A stretch of DNA of 63,214 nucleotides. Source: Pseudomonas antarctica. GTDB taxonomy: Bacteria; Pseudomonadota; Gammaproteobacteria; Pseudomonadales; Pseudomonadaceae. The notes below the pieces were generated by a model. That model ran no database searches. It was not told where the DNA came from and saw nothing but the letters and a program-made list of their open reading frames with translations. Position numbers and translations under genes: made by a program. Numbering within the stretch: the first letter of the stretch is position 1; every line of letters begins with the position of its first letter. Below, one piece after another: positions 1 to 9,086 of the stretch. The stretch spans positions 1 through 63,214 of the forward strand of contig NZ_UYXQ01000024.1 in the NCBI RefSeq assembly GCF_900624995.1, given 5' to 3'.

Positions 1-656
1 CCCGCGACATGCTCGTGCGTGGCCAGCAAAACACCCGTCTGGAGCGCTTCAGCCTCGGCGCCAGCCTGGGCCAGTGCTGCGGCGGCGTGACCGTGCTGCT
101 GTTCGAACCCGTGGGTCAGGTACAAGCCCAGATCGCCGTATTCGGTGCCGGCCACGTTGGCCGTGCCTTGGTGCCGTTGCTGGCCAGCCTGCCGTGTCGG
201 GTGCGCTGGATCGATGCCCGGGATCAGGAGTTTCCGCAGCATATCCCCCAGGGCGTGCGTAAAATCGTCAGCGAGGAGCCGGTCGATGAAATTGCCGACT
301 TGCCCGTGGGCAGTTACTGCATCGTCATGACCCACAACCATGCGCTGGACCTGGAGCTGACCGCCGCCCTGCTCAAGCGCAATGACTTTGCCTACTTTGG
401 CCTGATCGGTTCGAAAACCAAACGGGTCAAGTTCGAACACCGCCTGCGTGATCGCGGTTTCGACACCGCGCAACTGCAACGCATGCGCTGCCCCATGGGC
501 CTCACCGAGGTGAAGGGCAAATTACCGGTGGAGATCGCCATCTCCATCGCCGGCGAAATTATCGCCACCTATAACGCGAACTTCGGCCAGCACACCGCGA
601 GCGCCGAACCCATTGCCAAACTGCTGCCGGCCTCGCGCCGCAGCCAAGCTATCTAA
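1..656 (+). CDS. xdhC: XdhC, xanthine dehydrogenase accessory protein (5' truncated)
   Basis: C-terminal part of XdhC, the factor that binds, sulfurates and inserts molybdenum cofactor into xanthine dehydrogenase. The reading frame is open from the window edge (codon phase from base 3), so the true start lies upstream; about 217 residues are visible against roughly 280 in the family. Visible are the family Cys motif GQCCGG near the start and a Rossmann-like segment AVFGAGHVGRAL that begins the C-terminal nucleotide-binding domain. It ends 14 bp before guaD, which follows in the same operon as expected for purine catabolism. Product assignment is firm; only the N-terminus is missing. Confidence 0.93.
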   Translation, partial: RDMLVRGQQNTRLERFSLGASLGQCCGGVTVLLFEPVGQVQAQIAVFGAGHVGRALVPLLASLPCRVRWIDARDQEFPQHIPQGVRKIVSEEPVDEIADLPVGSYCIVMTHNHALDLELTAALLKRNDFAYFGLIGSKTKRVKFEHRLRDRGFDTAQLQRMRCPMGLTEVKGKLPVEIAISIAGEIIATYNANFGQHTASAEPIAKLLPASRRSQAI

Positions 657-670
657 CAATTGAGATCACC

Positions 671-1975
671 ATGCCTTTGACTCGCAAAGCCTACCGTGCC
701 GCCATCCTGCACAGCATCGCCGACCCTGCTGAAGTGGGGATCGAAGCGTCCTATGAATACTTCGAAGACGGCCTGCTGGTGATCGATAACGGTCAGATCA
801 GCGCCTTGGGCCACGCCAGCGATTTGCTGCCAACGCTGCCCGCTGATATCGACGTCACTCATTATCAGGACGCACTGATCACGCCGGGCCTGATCGACAC
901 CCACATCCACCTGCCGCAAACCGGCATGGTCGGCGCCTATGGCGAGCAACTGCTGGATTGGCTCAATACCTACACCTTCCCGTGCGAAAGCCAGTTTGCC
1001 GACAAGGCCCACGCCGAAGAAGTCGCGGATATCTTCATCAAGGAACTGCTGCGCAACGGCACCACCACCGCGTTGGTGTTCGGCAGTGTGCACCCGCAGT
1101 CAGTCAATTCGTTTTTTGAAGCGGCCGAGAAACTCGACCTGCGCATGATCGCCGGCAAGGTGATGATGGACCGCAACGCGCCGGACTACCTGACCGACAC
1201 CGCCGAATCCGGCTACCAGGAAAGCAAAGCGCTGATCGAACGCTGGCACGGCAAGGGCCGCTTGCACTATGCAGTCACGCCACGTTTCGCACCGACCAGC
1301 ACGCCGGAACAACTGACGCTGGCCGGGCAACTGCTGGGCGAATACCCAGACCTGTACATGCAGACGCACATCAGTGAAAACCTGCAGGAAGTCGAGTGGG
1401 TGAAAGAGCTGTTCCCGGAGCGCAAAGGCTATCTGGATGTGTACGACCACTACAAACTGCTCGGCGAGCGCTCGGTGTTTGCCCACGGCGTACACCTGTG
1501 TGACGACGAGTGCGCGCGGCTGGCGCAGACCGGTTCGGCGGTGGCGTTCTGCCCGACCTCAAACTTCTTCCTCGGCAGCGGCTTATTCAACCTGCCGATG
1601 GCCGAGAAACATAAGTTGAATGTAGGCCTGGGCACCGACGTGGGCGGCGGCACCAGCTTCTCGCTGCTGCAAACCCTGAACGAAGCTTACAAGGTCATGC
1701 AGTTGCAGGGCGCGCGGCTGAGCCCGTTCAAGTCGCTGTACCTGGCCACCTTGGGCGGCGCGCGGGCACTGCGATTGGAAGACAAGATCGGCACGTTGCA
1801 GCCGGGCACTGATGCGGACTTTTTGGTGTTGGATTACAACGCCACGCCGTTGCTCAGCTATCGCTTGAAGCAGGCCAATAACATTGCCGAGACGTTGTTT
1901 GTGTTGATGACGTTGGGGGACGATCGGGCGATATTGCAGACGTATGCAGCGGGTCAGTTAGTCCACCAACGCTAA
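671..1975 (+). CDS. guaD: Guanine deaminase
   Basis: A 434-residue amidohydrolase that deaminates guanine to xanthine, feeding the xanthine dehydrogenase matured by the upstream XdhC. It carries the metal-binding HIHLPQTG (HxH) motif near residue 76, the later THISEN histidine segment, and the GTDVGGGTSFS aspartate motif typical of GuaD rather than of cytosine or S-adenosylhomocysteine deaminases. The length is normal. The start is an ATG 14 bp after xdhC, so the two are probably cotranscribed. It is followed by a REPIN rather than an obvious intrinsic terminator. Confidence 0.95.
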   Translation: MPLTRKAYRAAILHSIADPAEVGIEASYEYFEDGLLVIDNGQISALGHASDLLPTLPADIDVTHYQDALITPGLIDTHIHLPQTGMVGAYGEQLLDWLNTYTFPCESQFADKAHAEEVADIFIKELLRNGTTTALVFGSVHPQSVNSFFEAAEKLDLRMIAGKVMMDRNAPDYLTDTAESGYQESKALIERWHGKGRLHYAVTPRFAPTSTPEQLTLAGQLLGEYPDLYMQTHISENLQEVEWVKELFPERKGYLDVYDHYKLLGERSVFAHGVHLCDDECARLAQTGSAVAFCPTSNFFLGSGLFNLPMAEKHKLNVGLGTDVGGGTSFSLLQTLNEAYKVMQLQGARLSPFKSLYLATLGGARALRLEDKIGTLQPGTDADFLVLDYNATPLLSYRLKQANNIAETLFVLMTLGDDRAILQTYAAGQLVHQR

Positions 1976-2012
1976 TTTCAGGTACACCACAAAACAAATG
2001 GGAGTTGGCTTG

Positions 2013-2116
2013 TGTGGGAGCTGGCTTGTCGAATCGTCGCACCGCTGCGATAGCATCACCGCGGTGTAACTCTCATACCGAGGTGCCTGCATCGCGAGCA
2101 AGACCGGCTCCCACAC
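2013..2116. repeat. REPIN (inverted REP doublet)
   Basis: Two divergent copies of a REP core face each other: GTGGGAGCTGGCTTGTCG on the left and GCGAGCAAGACCGGCTCCCAC on the right, about 60 bp apart. This is the outward-GTGGGAG arrangement of Pseudomonas REPINs. It sits between guaD and the tail of the convergent GntR gene, and the frameshifted GntR frame reads into it. Confidence 0.85.
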
Positions 2117-2922
2117 ACGCCAACTCCCACATTTCTTGTCCCCGGTGAGCCCGGGAAATTACAACTTGACCGAGGACCGGCCTGGCTTCTTGGTCTGCAC
2201 AGATGCGAGAACACCGCATGCAAATCATCCGACGCGCTTTCCTCATCGAGGTTGAGCTTGCTGTCGATGTGATCCATGTGGTGCATCATCAAATTCACTG
2301 CCAGCGCCGCGTCGCGCGCTTCGATCGCGTCGATCAGTTGGGTGTGTTCATCGTAGGAGCAGTGCGAGCGGTTGCCGCTTTCGTACTGGGCGATGATCAA
2401 CGAGGTCTGGGACACCAAACTGCGCTGGAAGCTGATCAATGGCGCATTCTTCGCCGCTTCGGCCAGTTTAAGGTGGAATTCACCGGAGAGGCGGATACCG
2501 GCACCACGGTCGCCACGCGAGAAGCTGTCGCGCTCGTCGTTGACCATCTGGCGCAACTCGGCCAGTTGCTCAGCCGTGGCGTGCTGCACCGCTAACTCAG
2601 TGATCGCCCGCTCGACCAGGCGCCGGGCCAGGAACACTTGGCGTGCTTCTTCGACACTTGGGCTCGCCACCACCGCACCACGATTAGGCCGCAGCAACAC
2701 CACGCCTTCATGGGCCAGGCGCGACAGCGCACGGCGAATGATGGTGCGGCTGACGCCGAAGATTTCGCCCAGTGCCTCTTCACTCAATTTGGTTCCGGGC
2801 GCCAGGCGTTGTTCAAGGATGGCCTCGAAGATATGCGCGTAAACGATATCGTCCTGGGTTCCGCTGCGACCGGCCTTGCCAGCTCGCGGTTGTTTCTTGA
2901 GAGGTTGCAACTGTTCGTTCAT
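2056..2922 (-). CDS. GntR-family (FCD/FadR-type) regulator with probable 3' frameshift
   Basis: N-terminal winged helix (about residues 25-90, with VSRTIIRRALSRLAHEG as recognition helix region) followed by an all-helical FCD ligand domain with conserved HLKLAEAA and His residues. It probably regulates the adjacent purine genes and/or transporter; a GntR regulator sits at the same place in P. aeruginosa. I chose the ATG at 2922 over a GTG at 2928. As sequenced, the protein runs 288 aa, but after HAVFSHL (to about 2200) the frame enters the intergenic REPIN. Moving one base into the other frame at 2198-2199 gives QTKKPGRSSVKL and a stop at 2159-2161, a more plausible C-terminus (about 253 aa total). 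Either a sequencing error or a real one-base deletion. Confidence 0.85.
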   Translation of the reverse strand: MNEQLQPLKKQPRAGKAGRSGTQDDIVYAHIFEAILEQRLAPGTKLSEEALGEIFGVSRTIIRRALSRLAHEGVVLLRPNRGAVVASPSVEEARQVFLARRLVERAITELAVQHATAEQLAELRQMVNDERDSFSRGDRGAGIRLSGEFHLKLAEAAKNAPLISFQRSLVSQTSLIIAQYESGNRSHCSYDEHTQLIDAIEARDAALAVNLMMHHMDHIDSKLNLDEESASDDLHAVFSHLCRPRSQAGPRSSCNFPGSPGTRNVGVGVCGSRSCSRCRHLGMRVTPR

Positions 2923-3010
2923 GGGCACTCGGGTTTGGAGAACGGCGGCGAATTAACGGTAATACGGCAAGCGCGTGTCGCTGGCAAGTATCACCTAAAA
3001 ACACGGCACA

Positions 3011-3020
3011 TTGTACACAA
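3011..3020. promoter_or_regulatory. Candidate GntR operator
   Basis: TTGT-AC-ACAA has the symmetric TTGT/ACAA half-sites typical of FadR-subfamily GntR operators. It lies in the 226 bp between the divergent GntR gene and the BenE-type transporter, where a repressor controlling both would be expected. Assignment is by resemblance only. Confidence 0.4.
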
Positions 3021-3148
3021 CCCACTGCGCCAACACACTGTACGGCTGTTTGCGGCGTCGGCTGTATTGCAATGAGTGGTTACGTTTGAGTTTAGGCTTG
3101 AATCCGCGCCTTCACCGGCAAACACCCTGGTAAAAGGAACACCTCTGC

Positions 3149-4339
3149 ATGACCGACGCCACCCAAGCGCCCTTGCGCCCGCTGGCCGACACTTCTGCGT
3201 CGGCCGTCGTCGCCGGCTTCATCGCCATGATGACCGGTTACACCAGCTCCCTGGTCCTGATGTTCCAGGCCGGCCAAGCGGCCGGTTTGACCACGGCGCA
3301 GATTTCCTCATGGATCTGGGCCATCTCCATCGGTATGGCGGTGTGCAGCATCGGTCTGTCCTTGCGTTACCGCACACCGATTACCATTGCCTGGTCGACG
3401 CCCGGCGCGGCGCTGCTGATTACCAGCCTGGGCGGCGTGAGTTACGGCGAAGCGATTGGCGCCTACATCACCTGCGCGGTGCTGGTGACACTCTGCGGGC
3501 TGACCGGCAGCTTCGAAAAAATGGTCAAGCGCATTCCGTCGTCGCTGGCGGCGGCGTTGCTGGCGGGGATTCTGTTCAAGATCGGCAGTGAGATATTCGT
3601 CGCCGCGCAACATCGCACCGGCCTGGTCCTGGGGATGTTTTTCACCTACCTGATCATCAAGCGCCTGTCGCCGCGTTATGCGGTACTGGCCGCGCTGGTG
3701 ATCGGCACGCTGCTATCAGGCCTGATGGGGCTGCTGGATTTCAGCGGCTTTCACCTGGAAGTGGCAACGCCGGTGTGGACCACCCCGCATTTCTCGCTGG
3801 CGGCCACCATCAGTATCGGCATCCCGTTGTTCGTGGTGGCGATGACCTCGCAGAACATGCCCGGCGTCGCCGTGTTGCGCGCCGACGGCTACAACGTGCC
3901 CGCCTCGCCGCTGATCACCGCCACCGGCCTGGCCTCGCTGGTGCTCGCGCCGTTCGGCTCCCACGGCATCAACCTGGCGGCGATCAGCGCGGCCATCTGC
4001 ACCGGGCCGCATGCCCATGAAGACCGCAACAAGCGCTACACCGCTGCGGTGTGGTGCGGGGTGTTCTACGCGATTGCGGGCGTATTTGGCGCGACGTTGG
4101 CGGCGTTGTTCGCAGCCTTGCCCAAGGAGCTGGTGCTGTCGATTGCGGCCTTGGCGTTGTTTGGCTCAATCATCAATGGCTTGAGCATCGCCATGAATGA
4201 GCCGAAGGAACGCGAAGCGGCGCTGATCACCTTTATGGTCACCGCGTCAGGCTTGACGCTGTTTTCCATCGGTTCGGCGTTCTGGGGGATTGTGGCGGGG
4301 GTGTTGACGCTGTTGATTCTGAATTGGCGCAAGGCATAA
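3149..4339 (+). CDS. BenE-family (benzoate/H+ symporter type) inner-membrane transporter
   Basis: A 396-residue polytopic protein with about 12 hydrophobic segments. It matches the BenE family by the GYTSSLVLMFQAGQAAGL start of the first helices, the TPGAALL segment, and the AMTSQNMPGVAVLRADGY loop. An AAGGA ribosome site precedes the ATG at suitable distance. The substrate is uncertain: BenE is named for benzoate, but this copy stands beside guanine deaminase and a GntR regulator, and P. aeruginosa has a transporter at the same place, so a purine-related substrate is possible. It shares a bidirectional terminator with yggL. Confidence 0.85.
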   Translation: MTDATQAPLRPLADTSASAVVAGFIAMMTGYTSSLVLMFQAGQAAGLTTAQISSWIWAISIGMAVCSIGLSLRYRTPITIAWSTPGAALLITSLGGVSYGEAIGAYITCAVLVTLCGLTGSFEKMVKRIPSSLAAALLAGILFKIGSEIFVAAQHRTGLVLGMFFTYLIIKRLSPRYAVLAALVIGTLLSGLMGLLDFSGFHLEVATPVWTTPHFSLAATISIGIPLFVVAMTSQNMPGVAVLRADGYNVPASPLITATGLASLVLAPFGSHGINLAAISAAICTGPHAHEDRNKRYTAAVWCGVFYAIAGVFGATLAALFAALPKELVLSIAALALFGSIINGLSIAMNEPKEREAALITFMVTASGLTLFSIGSAFWGIVAGVLTLLILNWRKA

Positions 4340-4371
4340 AAAAACGGCGACCCTCAGGTCGCCGTTTTTTT
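4338..4371. terminator. Bidirectional intrinsic terminator
   Basis: Perfect stem AAAACGGCGACC (4341-4352) / GGTCGCCGTTTT (4357-4368) around a CTCA loop, with an A-run on the left and T-run on the right. It serves both the transporter gene (+) and the convergent yggL (-). Confidence 0.92.
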
Positions 4372-4376
4372 CAGTA

Positions 4377-4721
4377 TCACTTAGCCGCGTTGATCGGCTT
4401 TTCCGGATACCACACGTCCAGCAACGGGCTGACTTCAGCCTTGGTCAGCTCGGAACGGGTTTTCAGCCAAGCTTCAACAGCAGCACGCTGCTCTTCGGAA
4501 ACCGAGCCGCGTTTCTGCAGGCAAACCAGACCGTAGTCGTCGCCGCCGACATAGCCCAGACCGTTGGCTTCCATGGCTTCTTTGATGAATGCTTCGAGGA
4601 AAGCGTCGATAGCTTCTTCACTCAGGCCTTCGTTGAAGTCCAGGTTCAGTTCGAAACCCAGCTCTTGAAATTCATCAACGCACAGTTTTTTGCGCAGACG
4701 CTGGGAACGGTTAGTCGCCAT
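4377..4721 (-). CDS. yggL: YggL family 50S ribosome-associated protein (DUF469)
   Basis: A 114-residue protein starting MATNRSQRLRKKL, with the family's Arg/Lys-rich N-terminus, acidic middle segment (GLSEEAIDAFLEAFI) and a GDDYGLVC segment. YggL (DUF469) proteins associate with the 50S subunit in E. coli. I chose the ATG at 4721 because it has a good upstream GAGGA and matches the usual family length; upstream codons in frame look non-coding. It is divergent from dacB, as in P. aeruginosa. Confidence 0.88.
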   Translation of the reverse strand: MATNRSQRLRKKLCVDEFQELGFELNLDFNEGLSEEAIDAFLEAFIKEAMEANGLGYVGGDDYGLVCLQKRGSVSEEQRAAVEAWLKTRSELTKAEVSPLLDVWYPEKPINAAK

Positions 4722-4957
4722 TGGAACAATCCTCATAAGTAATAACGGGCGGCACTTTAGCAGTTTAAGGCGGCAATTGCCCGACTCTCTGGGACAGCCG
4801 GCCATTTGTCTGCAAAAAAACACGCAATACCCGCTGTCGTTCAGCTACAACTGCATCTACCTTGGGGCATAATGCCGACACTTTCGTGACCAATGAGGGA
4901 TTTTCATCCATTCCCCTCGCCTTTTTCACCCTCCTCAGCAGTAGGGTTTTATTCTTT

Positions 4958-6418
4958 ATGATCAAATCTTTTCGCTCAGCACTACTGGCCGGTTTTTTTC
5001 TACCACTGGCCCTTTGCGTTTCTGCCGCCCCGATCAACAACACCCTGCCACCCAACGTTGCGCAGGCTCTCCAGAAAGCCAAACTGCAAAATACCGCGCT
5101 GTCCCTGGTGATGCTGCCCCTCACCGGCCCCGGCACGCCGACCGTATTCAACGCCGACGTTTCGGTGAACCCGGCCTCCACCATGAAGCTGGTCACCACC
5201 TACGCGGCCCTGGAAATGCTCGGCCCCAACCACCAGTGGAAAACCGAGTTCTACACCGACGGCACCCTCAGCGGTGGCGTGTTGCGCGGCAACCTCTACC
5301 TCAAGGGCGGCGGCGACCCCAAGCTGAACATGGAAAAACTCTGGCTGCTGATGCGTGATCTGCGTGCCAATGGCGTGCGGCAAGTCACCGGCGACCTGGT
5401 GCTCGACCGCAGTTTCTTCAACCCGCCGCAATTGCCCGATTTCAATGACGACGGTAACGACGAAAACAAGCCATTCCTGGTCAAGCCCGACGCCCTGCTG
5501 GTCAACCTCAAGGCGTTGCGCTTCGTTACCCGCAACGACTCCGGCCGAGTGATCGTGTCGGTCGAGCCGCCGATTGCCAGCGTCCGTATCGACAATCAGG
5601 TCAAAGTGACCAGCGCCAAGCAGTGCACTGGCGACGTGCGCTACAGCCCGGTCACCGCCGCCGATGGCAGTGTCACCGTGACGGTCAGCGGCCAGTTAGG
5701 CGATGGCTGCAGTTCGCAGACTTATCTGTCACTGCTCGACCACGCCACCTACACCGCCGGCGCCGTGCGCGCGATCTGGCAGGAGTTGGGCGGCACCATC
5801 CAGGGCCGAGATATCCAGGCGCCAGTGCCCAAGGACGCCAAAGTACTCGCCCGCGCATTTTCGCCGGACCTGGCGGAAATCATCCGCGACATCAACAAAT
5901 ACAGTAACAACACCATGGCCCAGCAGTTGTTCCTGAGCCTGGGTGCGCAGTTTCGCAACGATGCCGACGGCGATGATGCCAAGGCTGCGCAACGCGTGAT
6001 TCGACAGTGGCTGGCGAAAAAAGGCATCACCGCGCCGCACCTGGTGATGGAAAATGGCTCCGGTCTGTCGCGCGCCGAACGCGTCAGCGCCCGCGAGATG
6101 GCAGCCATGCTGCAAGCCGCCTGGAAAGGCCCTTACGCGGCGGAATACATCAGCTCGCTGCCGATTGCCGGCACCGACGGCACCATGCGCAAACGTCTGA
6201 AAACTACCGCCATGCGCGGCGAAGCCCACATCAAAACCGGTACCCTGAACACTGTGCGCGCGATTGCCGGGTTCAGCCGCGACAACAACGGCAATACCTG
6301 GGTGGTGGTGGCGATCCTCAACGATTCGAAACCGTGGGGGGCGTCCTCGGTGCTGGATCAGGTGCTGCTGGACCTGTATCGCCAGCCGAAGCTGGCGGCA
6401 GCGGCACCGGTGCTTTAA
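4958..6418 (+). CDS. dacB: D-alanyl-D-alanine carboxypeptidase/endopeptidase PBP4
   Basis: A 486-residue S13-family penicillin-binding protein that trims and cleaves peptidoglycan cross-bridges in the periplasm. It has an N-terminal signal peptide (MIKSFRSALLAGFFLPL, cleaved near residue 23). All three active-site motifs are visible: SxxK at 74-77 (STMK), SxN at 316-318 (SNN) and KTG at 426-428. The ATG at 4958 is preferred because the signal sequence starts there; the frame stays open further upstream but that extension has no signal-peptide logic. It is monocistronic and followed by a degenerate REP pair. Confidence 0.94.
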   Translation: MIKSFRSALLAGFFLPLALCVSAAPINNTLPPNVAQALQKAKLQNTALSLVMLPLTGPGTPTVFNADVSVNPASTMKLVTTYAALEMLGPNHQWKTEFYTDGTLSGGVLRGNLYLKGGGDPKLNMEKLWLLMRDLRANGVRQVTGDLVLDRSFFNPPQLPDFNDDGNDENKPFLVKPDALLVNLKALRFVTRNDSGRVIVSVEPPIASVRIDNQVKVTSAKQCTGDVRYSPVTAADGSVTVTVSGQLGDGCSSQTYLSLLDHATYTAGAVRAIWQELGGTIQGRDIQAPVPKDAKVLARAFSPDLAEIIRDINKYSNNTMAQQLFLSLGAQFRNDADGDDAKAAQRVIRQWLAKKGITAPHLVMENGSGLSRAERVSAREMAAMLQAAWKGPYAAEYISSLPIAGTDGTMRKRLKTTAMRGEAHIKTGTLNTVRAIAGFSRDNNGNTWVVVAILNDSKPWGASSVLDQVLLDLYRQPKLAAAAPVL

Positions 6419-6441
6419 AAGGCAACACAGATCAAGTGTGT

Positions 6442-6518
6442 GTGGCTTGCCTGCGATAGCGGTGTATCAGTATCAGATGCGTTGACTGACGCGCTGCAAT
6501 CGCAGGCAACACAGCTCC
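6442..6518. repeat. Degenerate REP pair
   Basis: GTGGCTTGCCTGCGATAGCG and, inverted, TCGCAGGCAACACAGCTCCCC form a diverged inverted pair between convergent dacB and the diguanylate cyclase gene. There is no T-run, so it is not a clear terminator. Confidence 0.6.
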
Positions 6519-6552
6519 CCCATGAATGCGCACCGTCTGAAAACGCTGTCAA

Positions 6553-8937
6553 TCAAGCCCTAAGTCGCTGCGCTTGCACCCGGTCCCTGCCCGCCTGCTT
6601 GGCCACATACACCGCCGAATCCGCGCGCAGCAACAGCCCATCAATGCCGTCGTCGACTCGCCAGCTGGCCACACCGAAGCTGGCGGTCACGGTGCCCACC
6701 GCGTCCATCGGCGCACTGCGTAGCGACTGCCACAATTGCATCGCCAGGCTGTACGCCTGCTCACCATCGGTGTGCGGGCAAAGCACCCCGAACTCTTCGC
6801 CGCCCAAGCGGCAGAACACATCCGTACGCCGCAGGCGCTGGCTGATGCGCTTGCACACCTCTTGCAACACCCCATCCCCCACCGCGTGCCCGTGTTGGTC
6901 GTTGATGCGTTTGAAGTGGTCGATATCGAGCATGATCAACGACAGCGCCCCCGAGGTGCGGTTAAGCCTGAGCATCTCGGCCTTTAAGCGGTCCTGGAAA
7001 TAGCGCCGGTTATGGATGCCCGTCAGCGAGTCCGTGATGGACAGCGCGCGCAACTCTTCCTCCACCCGTTTGAGATCGGAGATATCCGACACGTAGCCGT
7101 GCCACAGCGTACCGCCACCGGGTAACTCTTCCGGCGTAGCTTCGCCACGAATCCAGCGCAGGCCGCGTTGCGGCAACAGCACGCGGTACTCTTCGCGCCA
7201 GTGGCTCAACTGCAGCGCCGACAAACGAATCGACAGCTGCACCCGCTCTACATCCTGAGGATGGATGCGCTCGAAGACCTTGCCTGCGTCCTGCTGCAGC
7301 AGCCCGGGGTCGATTTCATAGATATCGCGCATGCCATCGCTGGCATAGATGAAACGCCCGTTGTCCTGGTGTTCCAGGATGAACTGGAAGATCCCGCCGG
7401 GCACATGGGCACTGAGTTTTTTCAGCAGCCGATCGCGCGCGGCCAGCGCCTCGAAGGCGCGTTTCTGCTCGGTGACGTCCAGGTAAATCGCCAAGTGCCC
7501 GACCCACAAGCCATGGTCATCGAGCAAAACGGTGCCGAGCATATTCACCGTCAACCGGCTGCCATCTTCGCGCAACAGCGTCCACTCTCGGGCCTCGTGC
7601 AGGTTGTCCGGGGTCTGCACCAGCATCGCCTGGCTCGGCACGATGCGCTTGCCCATGGCCGCACTTAAACTGGCGGAGCGCGCATCGAGTTCAGCGCCCA
7701 AGTGCAGGCTTTCCAGGGTCATCCGCCCGAGTACCTGCTCGGCCTTGTACCCCAGCATCTGCTCGGCGCCAGCATTGAAAGTACTGATCACACCCCGCAA
7801 GTCGGTGGCAATGATCGCGACCTGGGTGGCCGCATTCAGCACGCTGCGCAATTGCCCATGGGCCCCGCGCAACTCCTGCTCACGCAGGCGCAATTGCTCG
7901 GTGCGCTGCTCTACCAATTTAAGTGCGCGTTGGCGTTGGCTGACCAACACATACAGCAAGGCGCTGAGCAGCAGGCTGAGCAACCCGCCCATGCTCAGGA
8001 TCGTGCTCGTTGAGGAGCGGTTGGCCTGGTCGAAGACCCGGCTGGCTTGCACCGTCAGGGCATACACGTGGTCGCCGAGGGTTAGACGCCGTGCGGCGCT
8101 GAGGTCGCTGGCGCCGACCGCATTGCTCGACGCATACAGCACGCGCTGTTGGGTGTCGGAGGTATCGACGATCTGCATCACCAGGTTGTCGCGGTTCGGC
8201 TTGGGCAAACCATCGGCCACCAATTGGCGCATGCTGATCACTGCCATCACAAAGCCGCTGGGCTCAGCAGCGGATAGCTTGCTCACCGGCGCCACCAGCA
8301 AGACGCCAGCCGCATAGGCCGGTTCCACGCCCACCAGTTGCATGGGCTGGGAAACCGCCGTCTTGCCGCTTTTTTGCGCGCGCTCAAGGGCCGATCGCCG
8401 TAGCGGTTGGGCCAGCAGATCAAAGCCCAGCGGCGAGCCCAGCAGGCTTTGGGTCTGGCTGTACAGCACCGGCACGTATTCATCGCGCTCGAGGGCCGGG
8501 GCCAATTCACCTGACGCGTTCAATTCACGGATGGCGAACGGGGCACCGCGCTGGCGCGAAATCTTTTGTTCAAACGCACTGCGTTGATCGCGCAATATCC
8601 GCGGCGCCCAGGCATAAGCGTGGGCACGCAGCAGCAAGGGTTGGGCAAACCCATCAAACTCTGCACGGGACACGTTACTGGAGTTGACGAAGAAGCGCTG
8701 CAGACTGGCCAGGCGTTGTTCCTGCTCTTCGAAGCGTTCCTGAAGACGGGTGTAGCGCTCGTTGACCAGCAACTGGAAGCGCTGGCGAACCTGTTGCTGA
8801 TAGAGGTCGGTGGCGGCCCACGCGACGATGAGCGTCAGCGCGCCACCTGCCAGTAACACCACCAGTGCCACCAGCCAAGCCGACGCCTGCTCACTGATAA
8901 AACCAAGGACTTTTGGGCGTACGGCATGCATCGGCAT
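6553..8937 (-). CDS. Membrane diguanylate cyclase: CHASE-PAS-PAS-GGDEF
   Basis: About 794 residues. Order: TM1 (about 13-40), a periplasmic CHASE-type sensor domain (about 50-290), TM2 (about 310-330), a short coiled coil, two PAS/PAC modules (about 360-500 and 505-620) and a C-terminal GGDEF domain. The active-site motif is GGEEF at 712-716, and a product-binding I-site RxxD (RRTD, 703-706) stands exactly five residues before it, so the enzyme should be active and feedback-inhibited by c-di-GMP. No EAL domain. Start choice between the ATGs at 8937 and 8931 is uncertain; both lack a strong ribosome site. It stands alone between dacB and rlmKL, a spot I recall as empty in P. aeruginosa. Confidence 0.9.
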   Translation of the reverse strand: MPMHAVRPKVLGFISEQASAWLVALVVLLAGGALTLIVAWAATDLYQQQVRQRFQLLVNERYTRLQERFEEQEQRLASLQRFFVNSSNVSRAEFDGFAQPLLLRAHAYAWAPRILRDQRSAFEQKISRQRGAPFAIRELNASGELAPALERDEYVPVLYSQTQSLLGSPLGFDLLAQPLRRSALERAQKSGKTAVSQPMQLVGVEPAYAAGVLLVAPVSKLSAAEPSGFVMAVISMRQLVADGLPKPNRDNLVMQIVDTSDTQQRVLYASSNAVGASDLSAARRLTLGDHVYALTVQASRVFDQANRSSTSTILSMGGLLSLLLSALLYVLVSQRQRALKLVEQRTEQLRLREQELRGAHGQLRSVLNAATQVAIIATDLRGVISTFNAGAEQMLGYKAEQVLGRMTLESLHLGAELDARSASLSAAMGKRIVPSQAMLVQTPDNLHEAREWTLLREDGSRLTVNMLGTVLLDDHGLWVGHLAIYLDVTEQKRAFEALAARDRLLKKLSAHVPGGIFQFILEHQDNGRFIYASDGMRDIYEIDPGLLQQDAGKVFERIHPQDVERVQLSIRLSALQLSHWREEYRVLLPQRGLRWIRGEATPEELPGGGTLWHGYVSDISDLKRVEEELRALSITDSLTGIHNRRYFQDRLKAEMLRLNRTSGALSLIMLDIDHFKRINDQHGHAVGDGVLQEVCKRISQRLRRTDVFCRLGGEEFGVLCPHTDGEQAYSLAMQLWQSLRSAPMDAVGTVTASFGVASWRVDDGIDGLLLRADSAVYVAKQAGRDRVQAQRLRA

Positions 8938-9024
8938 AGGCAACACTCACAACGCCAGCGTACGGGGCTGTCACTTTGGCTAGGCGTTAAGTTATAGCCA
9001 CGAGGCCACGGTTTGACCAGCGCA

Positions 9025-9066
9025 AAAAAGCCGCAAGACTGGAATACACCAGGCTTGCGGCTTTTT
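9025..9066 (-). terminator. Intrinsic terminator of rlmKL
   Basis: Stem AAAAAGCCGCAAG (9025-9037) / CTTGCGGCTTTTT (9054-9066) with runs of A and T at its ends. It lies 21 bp past the rlmKL stop codon; because of its symmetry it could work in both directions. Confidence 0.85.
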
Positions 9067-9086
9067 GTTCCCACTGAGTGCAGCGA

